Made by a program: the position numbers and the translations under genes
DNA from: Bacteroidales bacterium
GTDB lineage: Bacteria; Bacteroidota; Bacteroidia; Bacteroidales; P3
Direction of reading: 5' to 3'
DNA: 64,000 nucleotides
NCBI GenBank assembly: GCA_017449525.1
Contig: JAFTFL010000005.1
Location: 124,001 to 188,000, forward strand
Shown: one piece after another, positions 18,604 to 26,027 of the stretch
Numbering within the stretch: position 1 is the first letter of the stretch
How the letters are laid out: every line of letters begins with the position of its first letter
Notes under the pieces: model-generated
What the model was told of the DNA's origin: nothing
Databases searched by the model: none
What the model saw: the letters and a program-made list of their open reading frames with translations, nothing else

Positions 18604-19908
18604 ATGGAACAAACCAACGAGCCACGTGTGCGGCGCAATCCGTGGCGAATAGCATTCAACATCGTAGTGTATGCCTTTGCACTGGCAGGGGCTGCCATCA
18701 TCGGAGCCTGGGCTTTCTACCAGTTAGGCTTCACAAAGAACAAAGGAGCTGTCGATGAGAACTACCGCTACTTGATGTCAGTATCGGAGATGGAAGGCTT
18801 GGCCGACTCGACACTTACCCCACAGCATGCACAGCAGCAGTGGATGGAACAATACGTGAAGCTGGCCGCCTTCAGCCGCTTCTATCCTGTCAATGCACAG
18901 CTCATCCTCAGGGCTGCCCAGCACAGCGACAACCCCATGGTGGTCGACCGCATGATAGCAGCCGCCTCAGTCTACACCGAGTCGGACGCCGATTATGCCA
19001 CATTTTCGGCCAACCTTCAGAAGGCTCTGCAGGCGGAAGCACAACGCGACAACCCCAATGCCATACCATGGATGAATACGGTGGAGTGGGACGCATTGAA
19101 GCAATCCATAGTGAAGGACAGCGCCGACATTAGGGAAGCTGGCCGACTTACAGGGGTCGAGCCCCGCATGATCGTCGGTTGCTTGGTGGGTGAACAAATA
19201 CGTCTGTTCAATTCCAAAAGGGAAATGTTCAAGCAATACCTCGGCCCAGTGAAAATGCTCTCAGTGCAGTCGCAGTTTTCTTATGGGGTAAACGGCATCA
19301 AGGACTTCACTGCAGCCGCTGTAGAGAAGCACCTGAAGGATAGTTCCTCTGAGTTTTACATGGGACGTCGTTATGAAAACCTGCTCGACTTCGAGACCGA
19401 AGACCACGCAGGCGAACGCTATCGGCGCTTGGTCGATTATCGTAGCCACCTCTACTCCTACATCTATACGGGTTGCATCCTGCACCAGACCATGCTGCAG
19501 TGGAGGCGTGCAGGCTACGACATCAGCAACCGGCCCGACATTCTCTTTACACTTTTCAACGTGGGCTTTTCGCAATCTCACCCCAAGCCCAACCCTCGGT
19601 GCGGTGGCTCCCATATCCGTATCGACGACCGCCTTTACACATTTGGGGCGGTGGGGTTCGATTTCTACTATTCGGGCGAGCTGGCCGACGTGTTCCCCTA
19701 CAGTGTCCATCGCTTCGTGGCCGACGACGGGCAGCAGTTGTCCGAACATGAGGTGGAACAAATCCAGCGCAACGTCAGCAACTGTAGCCGCCCAGAACGA
19801 GGTTCGGAATACAGGCGCGGCATGGAGATAGAGGTGGTGCCCGAGCCGTCTACCCCCCGTCGCGATGACCCCAACGGCTGGGGTCGCGTTCGCCCAGCGC
19901 AACGGTAA
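18604..19908 (+). CDS. Membrane-anchored protein with lytic-transglycosylase-like region
   Basis: This is a 434-residue protein. ATG 18604 is preferred over an in-frame TTG at 18592. A basic N-terminus (RVRRNPWRIAF) precedes one transmembrane segment at about residues 20-42; the rest should be periplasmic. Residues about 180-330 resemble the lysozyme-like fold: REAGRLTGVEPRMIVGCLVGEQ with a Glu in the position of the catalytic acid, then SQFSYGVNGIKDFTA, and later PDILFTLFNVGFS in the place of the usual 'AYNAG' helix. This match is from pattern only; a family I cannot name is equally possible. The C-terminal 50 residues are polar and probably disordered. A hairpin follows. Confidence 0.6.
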   Translation: MEQTNEPRVRRNPWRIAFNIVVYAFALAGAAIIGAWAFYQLGFTKNKGAVDENYRYLMSVSEMEGLADSTLTPQHAQQQWMEQYVKLAAFSRFYPVNAQLILRAAQHSDNPMVVDRMIAAASVYTESDADYATFSANLQKALQAEAQRDNPNAIPWMNTVEWDALKQSIVKDSADIREAGRLTGVEPRMIVGCLVGEQIRLFNSKREMFKQYLGPVKMLSVQSQFSYGVNGIKDFTAAAVEKHLKDSSSEFYMGRRYENLLDFETEDHAGERYRRLVDYRSHLYSYIYTGCILHQTMLQWRRAGYDISNRPDILFTLFNVGFSQSHPKPNPRCGGSHIRIDDRLYTFGAVGFDFYYSGELADVFPYSVHRFVADDGQQLSEHEVEQIQRNVSNCSRPERGSEYRRGMEIEVVPEPSTPRRDDPNGWGRVRPAQR

Positions 19909-19932
19909 CTCGTTCCATTTCTACTGACGGAC

Positions 19933-19978
19933 GATGCACTTCGTTCCTCGGGTTCTACCACCCAAGAACGAGAGCATC
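19933..19978 (+). terminator. Imperfect hairpin after the transglycosylase-like gene
   Basis: GATGC...TCGTTC...GGGT pairs with ACCC...GAACGA...GCATC with small bulges. No T-run follows. Confidence 0.45.
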
Positions 19979-20019
19979 TGAACGGAGCCCCCAGCGGCAT
20001 GCCGCGAACCAAACAACAA

Positions 20020-20055
20020 GCGGTACCCTCTCCTTGTTCTGATGAAGGGTACCGC
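20020..20055. terminator. Hairpin with 11-bp stem
   Basis: GCGGTACCCT at 20020-20029 pairs with AGGGTACCGC at 20046-20055. It could act in either direction. Confidence 0.5.
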
Positions 20056-20228
20056 CTGCACTATGAAGTGTGCGTGTGTACTACGATATGTGGACCGCCA
20101 TCTATGGGGCTTCCTCTGTGTGCATCCGCAACTCTACGATTGAGTGCCCACGGCATCATACTCAGTCCGGAACGACAACCAATGCGAGCATTAGCGACTC
20201 TGCGCGTGTGAGCCATCAGTTCCCAGCG

Positions 20229-20360
20229 TGAATATCAGCGGCAACGTGAGTGAACATCAGCAGTAACGCGGGTGAACATCAGCGGCAACGCGGATGAATA
20301 TCAGCGGCAACGCGAGTGAACATCAGCAGTAAGGCGGATGAACGCCTACGGCAAAGAACG
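20229..20360. repeat. 22-bp tandem array with locus-specific unit
   Basis: Five consecutive 22-bp units begin at 20229, 20251, 20273, 20295 and 20317, each starting TGAA(T/C)ATCAGC(G/A)G(C/T)AA. A sixth, degenerate unit (TGAACGCCTACGGCAA) starts at 20339. There are no spacers. CTACGGC recurs exactly 88 bp (4 x 22) further on, at the GntR stop codon, hinting that a worn array reaches the gene end. Confidence 0.85.
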
Positions 20361-20433
20361 TTCGCGCCAGCAGTATTCTGTCCGTGCTTCAACACCTGCA
20401 TGCATCGGTCTCCTCGACGAAGGCCGTATGCAT

Positions 20434-20871
20434 CTACGGCTGTAGCTCGGTTGCGGCTGGCTTGTGGGTCGAAGGTACTTGCGACTCGGGGTCGACCTCC
20501 TGCGCCCCCAGGTCGGTAACGACAGTCTCGCCAGCCTTTTCCACCTCGGCCCAAGAGAGGCCGAGCGTGCGCATTTGCCTCACGAAGAGGGGCAACTCTT
20601 CGTCGAGAAAACGACGTCGCTGCAAGTCGTGAACACGCTGGCTTGCACCGTCCGACACAAAGAAGCCCATTCCCCTGCGGCTATAGACAATCTCCTCACG
20701 CTGCAGGTATTCCATGGTGCGCATCACCGTGTTGGGGTTCACCCCCATCGAGGCTCCCAAGTCGCGCACCGACGGCACTCGGTCGTCAGCCCCCAACTTG
20801 CCCGACACCACTTGTTCGCACACCATGTCGGCGATTTGCAGGTATATGGGGCGTGATTTTCTGAATTCCAT
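20434..20871 (-). CDS. GntR-family (YtrA-like) transcriptional regulator
   Basis: This 145-residue protein starts at ATG 20871 with MEFRKSRPIYLQIADMVC. The GntR winged-helix DNA-binding domain follows, with RVPSVRDLGASMGVNPNTV and MEYLQREEIVYSRRGMGFFV. The short helical C-terminal part (about 70 residues) without a ligand-binding domain places it in the YtrA subfamily, which commonly controls an adjacent ABC transporter. It is the last gene of the minus-strand ABC operon, 32 bp after the second permease. Autoregulation of the operon is likely but inferred. A longer upstream reading of the frame would overlap the permease gene and is not preferred. Ligand or stress signal is unknown. Confidence 0.9.
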   Translation of the reverse strand: MEFRKSRPIYLQIADMVCEQVVSGKLGADDRVPSVRDLGASMGVNPNTVMRTMEYLQREEIVYSRRGMGFFVSDGASQRVHDLQRRRFLDEELPLFVRQMRTLGLSWAEVEKAGETVVTDLGAQEVDPESQVPSTHKPAATELQP

Positions 20872-20903
20872 AATGTTCTGTTTTGGGAATTTTACCGAAG
20901 TGG

Positions 20904-21728
20904 TTAGTAAGGCATTCTCTTCAACCTGACGTACGACCACACAAGCCAAGCTACAGTCCACACCAGATAACCCAACTCGGTAGCCCACATTAGGAGACGT
21001 ACCACACGGTCTTCATCCATACGTTCAGACAGATGAAGTATCCAGTCGCCCAGCGATGCACCGTGGTGCAACATGAAGGGCATCAAGAACAGGTTGAGCA
21101 CAAAGCCTATCAACCACCCCCACAGGAAGGTCTTCAGCACCTTGTGTTTGGTAAAGATGGTGTTGGTGAAGAAGAAGGTAGACACCGAAGCGAGTGTGCT
21201 CAGCACAAATAGGAGTAGGCTGTGAATGGTCAACGAGTCTACGTCCACCCCCTCCTCGCGCAATGTCTTCCATGTCTCGGACAGGCCGTACCAATCGGGC
21301 ACTCCAAACAGCGACGTGCTGTAGCTGCCCACTGGCAATATCCACAGCAAAGTGTCCACCACGATGCTGGCAACCAGCGCCAACAACGGGCAGATAATGA
21401 AACTGTAGAGCACCATGCTCAAAAACTTCTCGAGGTGCGAAGCAGGCAGCATCGCAAAGTGGATGCCCTCGCCGCGCACGTTGCAGGTGCGATACATGCG
21501 CGAGGGAGCCAGGATGGCCACCAGGCAACAAATAATGTATATCTCCACCCAGCGCAGCACCGGCGAAGTGTTGCCAAAGACGTCGTGTCCTATAGCCAAA
21601 CCAAATAACCACAGTGCCATAGGCAACAACACCACGATGAGCATAGTGAGGCCGAACTGCGGCCACAGGTGGCGTGCATCGCGCACCACAACTTTCTTGA
21701 AGCGTTCAAATTGAAACGTCGTATTCAT
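20904..21728 (-). CDS. ABC transporter permease-like membrane protein (second subunit)
   Basis: This 274-residue protein has about six hydrophobic segments. It shares with the neighbouring 21778-22470 product the pattern LPA(S/R)..EK..S..L......PLL......VD in the third segment region, so the two permeases are paralogues. Such pairs probably form the membrane channel of the ATPase encoded upstream. The family is poorly described in Bacteroidota and the substrate is unknown; with YtrA-type regulators, export of peptides, antibiotics or lipids is a reasonable guess only. It lies 49 bp after the first permease and 32 bp before the GntR gene. Confidence 0.7.
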   Translation of the reverse strand: MNTTFQFERFKKVVVRDARHLWPQFGLTMLIVVLLPMALWLFGLAIGHDVFGNTSPVLRWVEIYIICCLVAILAPSRMYRTCNVRGEGIHFAMLPASHLEKFLSMVLYSFIICPLLALVASIVVDTLLWILPVGSYSTSLFGVPDWYGLSETWKTLREEGVDVDSLTIHSLLLFVLSTLASVSTFFFTNTIFTKHKVLKTFLWGWLIGFVLNLFLMPFMLHHGASLGDWILHLSERMDEDRVVRLLMWATELGYLVWTVAWLVWSYVRLKRMPY

Positions 21729-21777
21729 AATGATTCTTTTTTCTTACAATCCATATAGCATTCATTCTCTGCTCAGA

Positions 21778-22470
21778 CTATGCTCTTCTACCGCCTTGCA
21801 GTTCCTTCCCGTCCAGCACGCGCCACAAGGCATAAGCCAATACGGCCAGAGCCACCAGTGGCGTCGTCCACATGAACTGCGTGGTCTCCAGCATGAGGCT
21901 GGTGAAAGTAATGACTACCATCGGCACCGCGGCCGCCACAACCCACAAAATCACTCTTGCAGGTGTGGGACTAAACTCATAGAGCATGAACAGCAGGATG
22001 AGCACCATGCCCACACCGTAGCCCACGCCCAAGTCGAGGAGGAAGTGATCCCGCAGCAAGAGTAGTGGCCGCGAGGCGCACAGCGCCACCACGCTGTCCA
22101 CCAGCAGATAGCCCAGCACCGACAACAGCGGAACTACCACCAGCCCACTGAGCAACACACTCACCAGTTTTTCCCACGTGCGTGCAGGCAGCAGGACGTA
22201 GGCCACCGACCCATGCGAAATACCCTCTATCGTTTGGTAGCGAGCGGAGTATAGCCAAGCGCTGCACAACACGATTTGTATGGAAAGCATCAGCATGCGG
22301 GTGCTGTCGGGGTCGGCTGCTCTGCTCATGAGGGACCACAACCAGCCCATAGCCACCGCTGTCAGCGTGAGCCGTAGCACCATGCGCAGTCGTCTGCGCG
22401 TGAACACGTTGTCCACTGTGCGCTGCAATCGCCACACTCGGTGCAGACTGAAACCGTTGTTATTCATCAT
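21778..22470 (-). CDS. ABC transporter permease-like membrane protein (first subunit)
   Basis: This 230-residue protein has about six hydrophobic segments and a basic N-terminal cytoplasmic part (LHRVWRLQRTVDNVFTRRRLRM, written here as positions 8-29). The VLLPARTWEKLVSVLLSG segment matches the corresponding region of the next gene. It starts 12 bp after the ATPase stop, so translation is probably coupled. It is assigned as an ABC permease from context and topology rather than from a recognised motif. It lacks the C-terminal extension of its paralogue. Confidence 0.7.
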   Translation of the reverse strand: MMNNNGFSLHRVWRLQRTVDNVFTRRRLRMVLRLTLTAVAMGWLWSLMSRAADPDSTRMLMLSIQIVLCSAWLYSARYQTIEGISHGSVAYVLLPARTWEKLVSVLLSGLVVVPLLSVLGYLLVDSVVALCASRPLLLLRDHFLLDLGVGYGVGMVLILLFMLYEFSPTPARVILWVVAAAVPMVVITFTSLMLETTQFMWTTPLVALAVLAYALWRVLDGKELQGGRRA

Positions 22471-22482
22471 CTTTTCCGCTTG

Positions 22483-23313
22483 CTATTTCGAAAACATTTC
22501 GCGCACACGCGCCCCGTTGCGCAGCACCGCGTTAAACAGGGCTTCGATGTTCACTTGACTTTCCTCCCCAGTGATGTTTTCCAACACGTTGAGGCAACCA
22601 GCCGGCTGCATCTCGCTGTAGAGGGCTTCGGGGCGCTGAGGTCCACCGTATTCGAAGAAGAGCCGACGCGCCACCTCGTCGGTGGTGGCATTGAGCAACA
22701 CCTCGCCCGCCGTGATGATGATGACGGGGTTGATGAGGTTCTCCACATCTTTCACCTGGTGAGTACTGATGACGATGGTGCTCTCCTTGCCACTGCGTGC
22801 GGCCAAAATGCGTCGGAAATCGGCCTTCGAGGGTATGTCCAACCCATTGGTGGGCTCATCGAGAAGAATATACTCGGTGCCCAGCGCCAAGATGCATGCA
22901 ATAAGGGATTTCTTCTGCTGTCCAAAGCTCATCTCGCTGAACTTGCGGTCTGGCTCCACCTGCAGCTCACCCATCAGACGCTGAAACTCTTCGTACGAGG
23001 CGCGAGGGTAGAACGGTTCGAGGTCGAGCATATAGCGGCGCGGAGTGGCCGACTCGGGAATGGACACTGCGTCGGGCAAGAAGGCTATGCGCTGCAGCAG
23101 GTCGGGGTGACGGTCGGCACTCAACATGCCGTCCACGATGCACGTACCGGCTTGCGGCCTAAGCAGCCCGCTGACAAGGCGCAACATGGTGGTCTTTCCC
23201 ACCCCGTTCTCACCGAGCAAGCCATAAATGCCTCCGGTTTCAAGGCGCAAACTGATGTTGTCAAACACCGTTTTCCTTTTGTAGGCAAAGCTCATGTTCT
23301 GGATTTCAATCAT
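22483..23313 (-). CDS. ABC transporter ATP-binding protein
   Basis: This 276-residue ATPase has all the core motifs: Walker A GENGVGKTT at about residues 34-42, the Q-loop region FLPDAVSIP, a signature EMSFGQQKKS (slightly degenerate LSGGQ), Walker B YILLDEPTNGLD and a switch His in ISTHQV. It energises the two permeases encoded just downstream. The operon is promoted from about 23427-23458 and reads ATPase, permease, permease, GntR. The C-terminal 60 residues follow the ATPase fold and may contact the permeases. Confidence 0.92.
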   Translation of the reverse strand: MIEIQNMSFAYKRKTVFDNISLRLETGGIYGLLGENGVGKTTMLRLVSGLLRPQAGTCIVDGMLSADRHPDLLQRIAFLPDAVSIPESATPRRYMLDLEPFYPRASYEEFQRLMGELQVEPDRKFSEMSFGQQKKSLIACILALGTEYILLDEPTNGLDIPSKADFRRILAARSGKESTIVISTHQVKDVENLINPVIIITAGEVLLNATTDEVARRLFFEYGGPQRPEALYSEMQPAGCLNVLENITGEESQVNIEALFNAVLRNGARVREMFSK

Positions 23314-23426
23314 GGTTTGGTTGTTGTTTTGGGCATCCTCCCTGTCGGGAGCAATGCTGGTTTAGTTCCTGTTTTACTGTTGTTTTCCTCAATATTTACA
23401 CTGTGTACTATTGAACTATTACACTA

Positions 23427-23458
23427 CAAAAGTACAACAACTATTTCAATCCACCAAA
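23427..23458 (-). promoter_or_regulatory. Promoter of the ABC transporter operon
   Basis: On the minus strand TTTG (23458-23455) and TACTTTTG (23434-23427) are 20 bp apart, fitting the Bacteroidota consensus. It leaves a leader of about 105 nt before the ATPase start. Confidence 0.65.
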
Positions 23459-23603
23459 TCTAAAGTCATTTTTTTCTGCAACCGAGCAATTGCCGCCCCT
23501 CGGCATTGCCCCGACTGCAGCACTGCGAGAGTGCTACCACAGCAGCGCTGGGGCCAACAGCACCGAGTTGGCGCTCGGGTACGGTCGTGCAGCAGAGGAC
23601 ATC

Positions 23604-23779
23604 GATGCCGTGCGACATACGGCAGGATGCCGTGCGACACATGGCAGGATGCCGTACGGGAAGTGCACCCTTGCCGTACGGCAGGTGCGCAGATGCCGTA
23701 CAGAACCAGCGCAACACATCAACAACATTGTCAACCGGTTCGTCGTCAATCAGCACACAAGCCGTACGGCAAAACCGCC
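23604..23779. repeat. 22-bp phased array, GCCGTACGGC family, locus 2
   Basis: Eight exact 22-bp slots run from 23604. Slots starting 23604, 23626, 23648, 23670, 23692 and 23758 carry GCCGT(A/G)C at position 4 of the slot; slots 23714 and 23736 lack it but keep the phase, since the last core falls exactly 154 bp after the first. The last unit shares CAAGCCGTACGGCA with units at loci 1 and 3. Confidence 0.9.
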
Positions 23780-23893
23780 CCTGCTGTTGGCCATCGGTGC
23801 CAACACACACCTAATTATTATGAAGGAAACGAAGTGGAAGAAGGCGGACGGTCGCGCAGCCCAAAGTCGCTGCCACAAAGTCCAATCAAGGTG

Positions 23894-23901
23894 CAAAGGT
23901 A
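23894..23901 (-). promoter_or_regulatory. -7 element reading toward the repeat array
   Basis: The minus strand reads TACCTTTG. No gene start follows on that strand before the array; the -33 element is weak. Confidence 0.35.
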
Positions 23902-24010
23902 CAACTTTTTCCCCACACGCCGCACCACCCTGCTGCCCTTTTGCCACCGTTCGTGCTCCACAGTCGCAGCGAGCCACCACTACTTGTGGGCAACATGCAT
24001 GCCCCCTGCG

Positions 24011-24042
24011 TTTGCTCGCACCGCAGGTTTTGAGTAACTTTG
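24011..24042 (+). promoter_or_regulatory. Promoter of the DAHP synthase/chorismate mutase gene
   Basis: TTTG at 24011-24014 and TAACTTTG at 24035-24042 are 20 bp apart. The -7 element ends only 7 bp before the ATG at 24050, so the transcript may be leaderless or nearly so. Confidence 0.65.
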
Positions 24043-24049
24043 CAGCCAA

Positions 24050-25123
24050 ATGTTCAACCAGGCGAAACAAAATAACAAACTGATAATCATAGCAGGTCCT
24101 TGCAGTGCCGAGAGCCGAGAGCAGCTGCAAGAGGTTGCCACCGCACTGCAGGGATGCCCCCAGTTAACGCTGGTGCGCTGCGGAGCCTGGAAGCCACGCA
24201 CCCATCCGGGCGGCTTTGAGGGCGTAGGCGAAGAGGCACTACGCTGGATTAGTAGCATCAAGCGTGAGCATCCCAACATGCGTTTCGCCGTGGAAGTGGC
24301 GCAACCCGACCATGTGGAGAAGGCCCTACGCTACGGCATCGACGCGCTGTGGATAGGTGCCCGCACAGCAGGCAACCCTTTCGCCATGAGCGAACTGAGC
24401 CGCGCCCTATCGGGGAGCGACCTGCCCATCATGGTCAAAAACCCACCAGTGCCAGACGTGAACCTGTGGATGGGTGCCATTGAGCGGCTGCAAGCCGTCG
24501 GCATCAGCGACATCGCGGCAGTGCATCGCGGCTTCGTTACCCCCCATGCAGCCCCCTACCGCCACGAGCCGCTGTGGCAGATACCTGTGGAATTGCGCCG
24601 CGCCTGTCCCACATTGCCCCTGCTGTGCGACCCCAGCCACATTGCTGGCCAAGCGCAGCTGGTTCCATCCATTGCGCAAACAGCTCTCAACCTGGGCTTT
24701 GAAGGGCTCATGGTAGAGGTACATCCCCATCCAGAGCAAGCACTGACCGATGCCTGCCAGCAGTTGACGCCCGCGAACTTTCTGACAATGCTGTCGCAAC
24801 TCACAAGGCGCACTCAGCCTGTGCCCAACAGCGAAGAGATGCAACTACTTCGCGAGCACATTCGCCTCACCGACAGCCAACTGCTGCACCTGCTCGCCGA
24901 CCGATTTGACACCGCACGCCACATAGCCACCCTCAAGCAGCGCAGCAAGAGCAGTCTCTATCAGCCCGAACAGTGGCAGACCAAGCTATCGCAATGCATG
25001 GCCGAGGCTCGCGAACTGGGACTCGATGAGTCGTTCGTCAAAAACCTTTATGAAATGATACACATGGAGAGCATCCGTGTGCAGGAGGCGCAACTCGACA
25101 CCCCCACCCACTCAGCACAATGA
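24050..25123 (+). CDS. Bifunctional 3-deoxy-7-phosphoheptulonate synthase / chorismate mutase
   Basis: This 357-residue fusion carries two shikimate-pathway activities: condensation of phosphoenolpyruvate with erythrose 4-phosphate, and rearrangement of chorismate to prephenate. The N-terminal type I-beta (KDO8PS-like) DAHP synthase spans about residues 10-260, with IIIAGPCSAES, AWKPRTHPGGFEGVG, VKNPPVPDVN and CDPSHIAGQ. The C-terminal AroQ-type chorismate mutase helices follow at about 275-345 (LREHIRLTDSQLLHLLADRF...IATLKQRS). This order is typical of Bacteroidales. The start is 7 bp past the promoter -7 element. The gene converges on the NlpC/P60 gene 10 bp away. Confidence 0.93.
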   Translation: MFNQAKQNNKLIIIAGPCSAESREQLQEVATALQGCPQLTLVRCGAWKPRTHPGGFEGVGEEALRWISSIKREHPNMRFAVEVAQPDHVEKALRYGIDALWIGARTAGNPFAMSELSRALSGSDLPIMVKNPPVPDVNLWMGAIERLQAVGISDIAAVHRGFVTPHAAPYRHEPLWQIPVELRRACPTLPLLCDPSHIAGQAQLVPSIAQTALNLGFEGLMVEVHPHPEQALTDACQQLTPANFLTMLSQLTRRTQPVPNSEEMQLLREHIRLTDSQLLHLLADRFDTARHIATLKQRSKSSLYQPEQWQTKLSQCMAEARELGLDESFVKNLYEMIHMESIRVQEAQLDTPTHSAQ

Positions 25124-25133
25124 GGCCTTCTGT

Positions 25134-25994
25134 CTACTGGCCGCCCACCTCAGTGCGCGGCTTGCGCCACGTCTCGTCCACAGGCATAGCGGGCGACTCT
25201 GGCCACTGTTGAGGCACCTTGCGCGAACGCGACTGGCGGTGGAGCGCATCGAGATAGCGCAGCCGTGAGTTGCGCGCCGTGCGCACTGAATCTGCGCGTG
25301 CGGCCGCACGCGCAGCCACCGAATCGGCCAAGCGCTGCAGCTGCTCAGCCCTGGCCGCAGAGTCGGCACGAAGCGCCTCAGGAGAGCGCACCGGCATCCA
25401 GGCCTCATCGGCCAGCAATCGACAAGCACCGATGTATCGCTTCGCATAATAAGCCTCGCCCGACGCGGAGACTATCACCCCCAGACTGGTTGAGGCGTGG
25501 ATGAAACGGAAACGGCCAGTGGCCGAATCGACGCTGACCACCAGCCCCACGTGCCCCACAAAAGAGTGCTTGTGGCGGTCGCCATAGAACACCAAGTCGC
25601 CAGGGCGTAGCAGGCTGTCTTTCGGCAAGCGTGTCCCAACGCGGTACTGTCCACCCGCACTCGGCGGCAGCGAAAAACCATACAATCGGAACACATACCG
25701 CGTGAAGCCCGCGCAATCGAACGTCTTCGGTCCCTGCCCCCCATAGCGATAGGGCGTACCGAGAAACCGATGGGCGTAGGCCAGCAGTCGGTCCACCGTG
25801 GAGGAGTCTGGCACCGGCTCGGGCTCTTCATTATAGTACGTGAGCCACTCGTCGAGGGTGCCATGCGAAGCATCACACTGCGCCATCCGCACCGACCGAC
25901 CGGTCAACCACATCGACTCATCAGCCCACGCACAAGGCGCGAGTGCCACAAGGAGCGCAAGAGAGACTATATATATAAGGTAGGAAAACTTCAT
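25134..25994 (-). CDS. NlpC/P60-family cell wall hydrolase
   Basis: This 286-residue secreted hydrolase is read from ATG 25994 (MKFSYLIYIVSLALLVALAPCAWA signal peptide, positions 1-24); an ATG five codons upstream is also possible. The NlpC/P60 peptidase domain lies at about residues 65-190: FLGTPYRYGGQ, catalytic Cys in FDCAGFTRYVF, GDLVFYG, catalytic His in VGHVGLVVSV and the third polar residue in FIHAST. These enzymes cut gamma-D-Glu-diaminopimelate bonds in peptidoglycan stem peptides. The last 70 residues are Arg/Ala-rich and predicted helical, unusual for the family. It is the last gene after the Wzz-like and O-antigen ligase-like genes. Confidence 0.9.
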   Translation of the reverse strand: MKFSYLIYIVSLALLVALAPCAWADESMWLTGRSVRMAQCDASHGTLDEWLTYYNEEPEPVPDSSTVDRLLAYAHRFLGTPYRYGGQGPKTFDCAGFTRYVFRLYGFSLPPSAGGQYRVGTRLPKDSLLRPGDLVFYGDRHKHSFVGHVGLVVSVDSATGRFRFIHASTSLGVIVSASGEAYYAKRYIGACRLLADEAWMPVRSPEALRADSAARAEQLQRLADSVAARAAARADSVRTARNSRLRYLDALHRQSRSRKVPQQWPESPAMPVDETWRKPRTEVGGQ

Positions 25995-26027
25995 TACAGA
26001 ACCGGACAAGTGAACATGCGCTGCCGC

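Larger units (their letters stand above)
19909..20433. other. Intergenic region with two hairpins and a 22-bp repeat array
   Basis: No gene is evident. The region holds hairpins at 19933-19978 and 20020-20055 and a 22-bp tandem array at 20229-20360. It lies between the 3' ends of the transglycosylase-like gene and the GntR gene, which converge on it. Confidence 0.6.
23314..24049. other. Intergenic region with divergent promoters and a repeat array
   Basis: This 736-bp gap holds the ABC operon promoter, the second GCCGTACGGC array (23604-23779), a minus-strand promoter element (23894-23901) facing the array, and the aroA-pheA promoter. Open frames across the array on both strands mainly encode array translation products and are not called. 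Confidence 0.6.

Noticed and set aside
23466..23810. Minus-strand 114-codon frame as a Cys-rich peptide gene
   Set aside because: Its RTA and PYGK motifs come from the GTACGG array; it lacks a convincing start.
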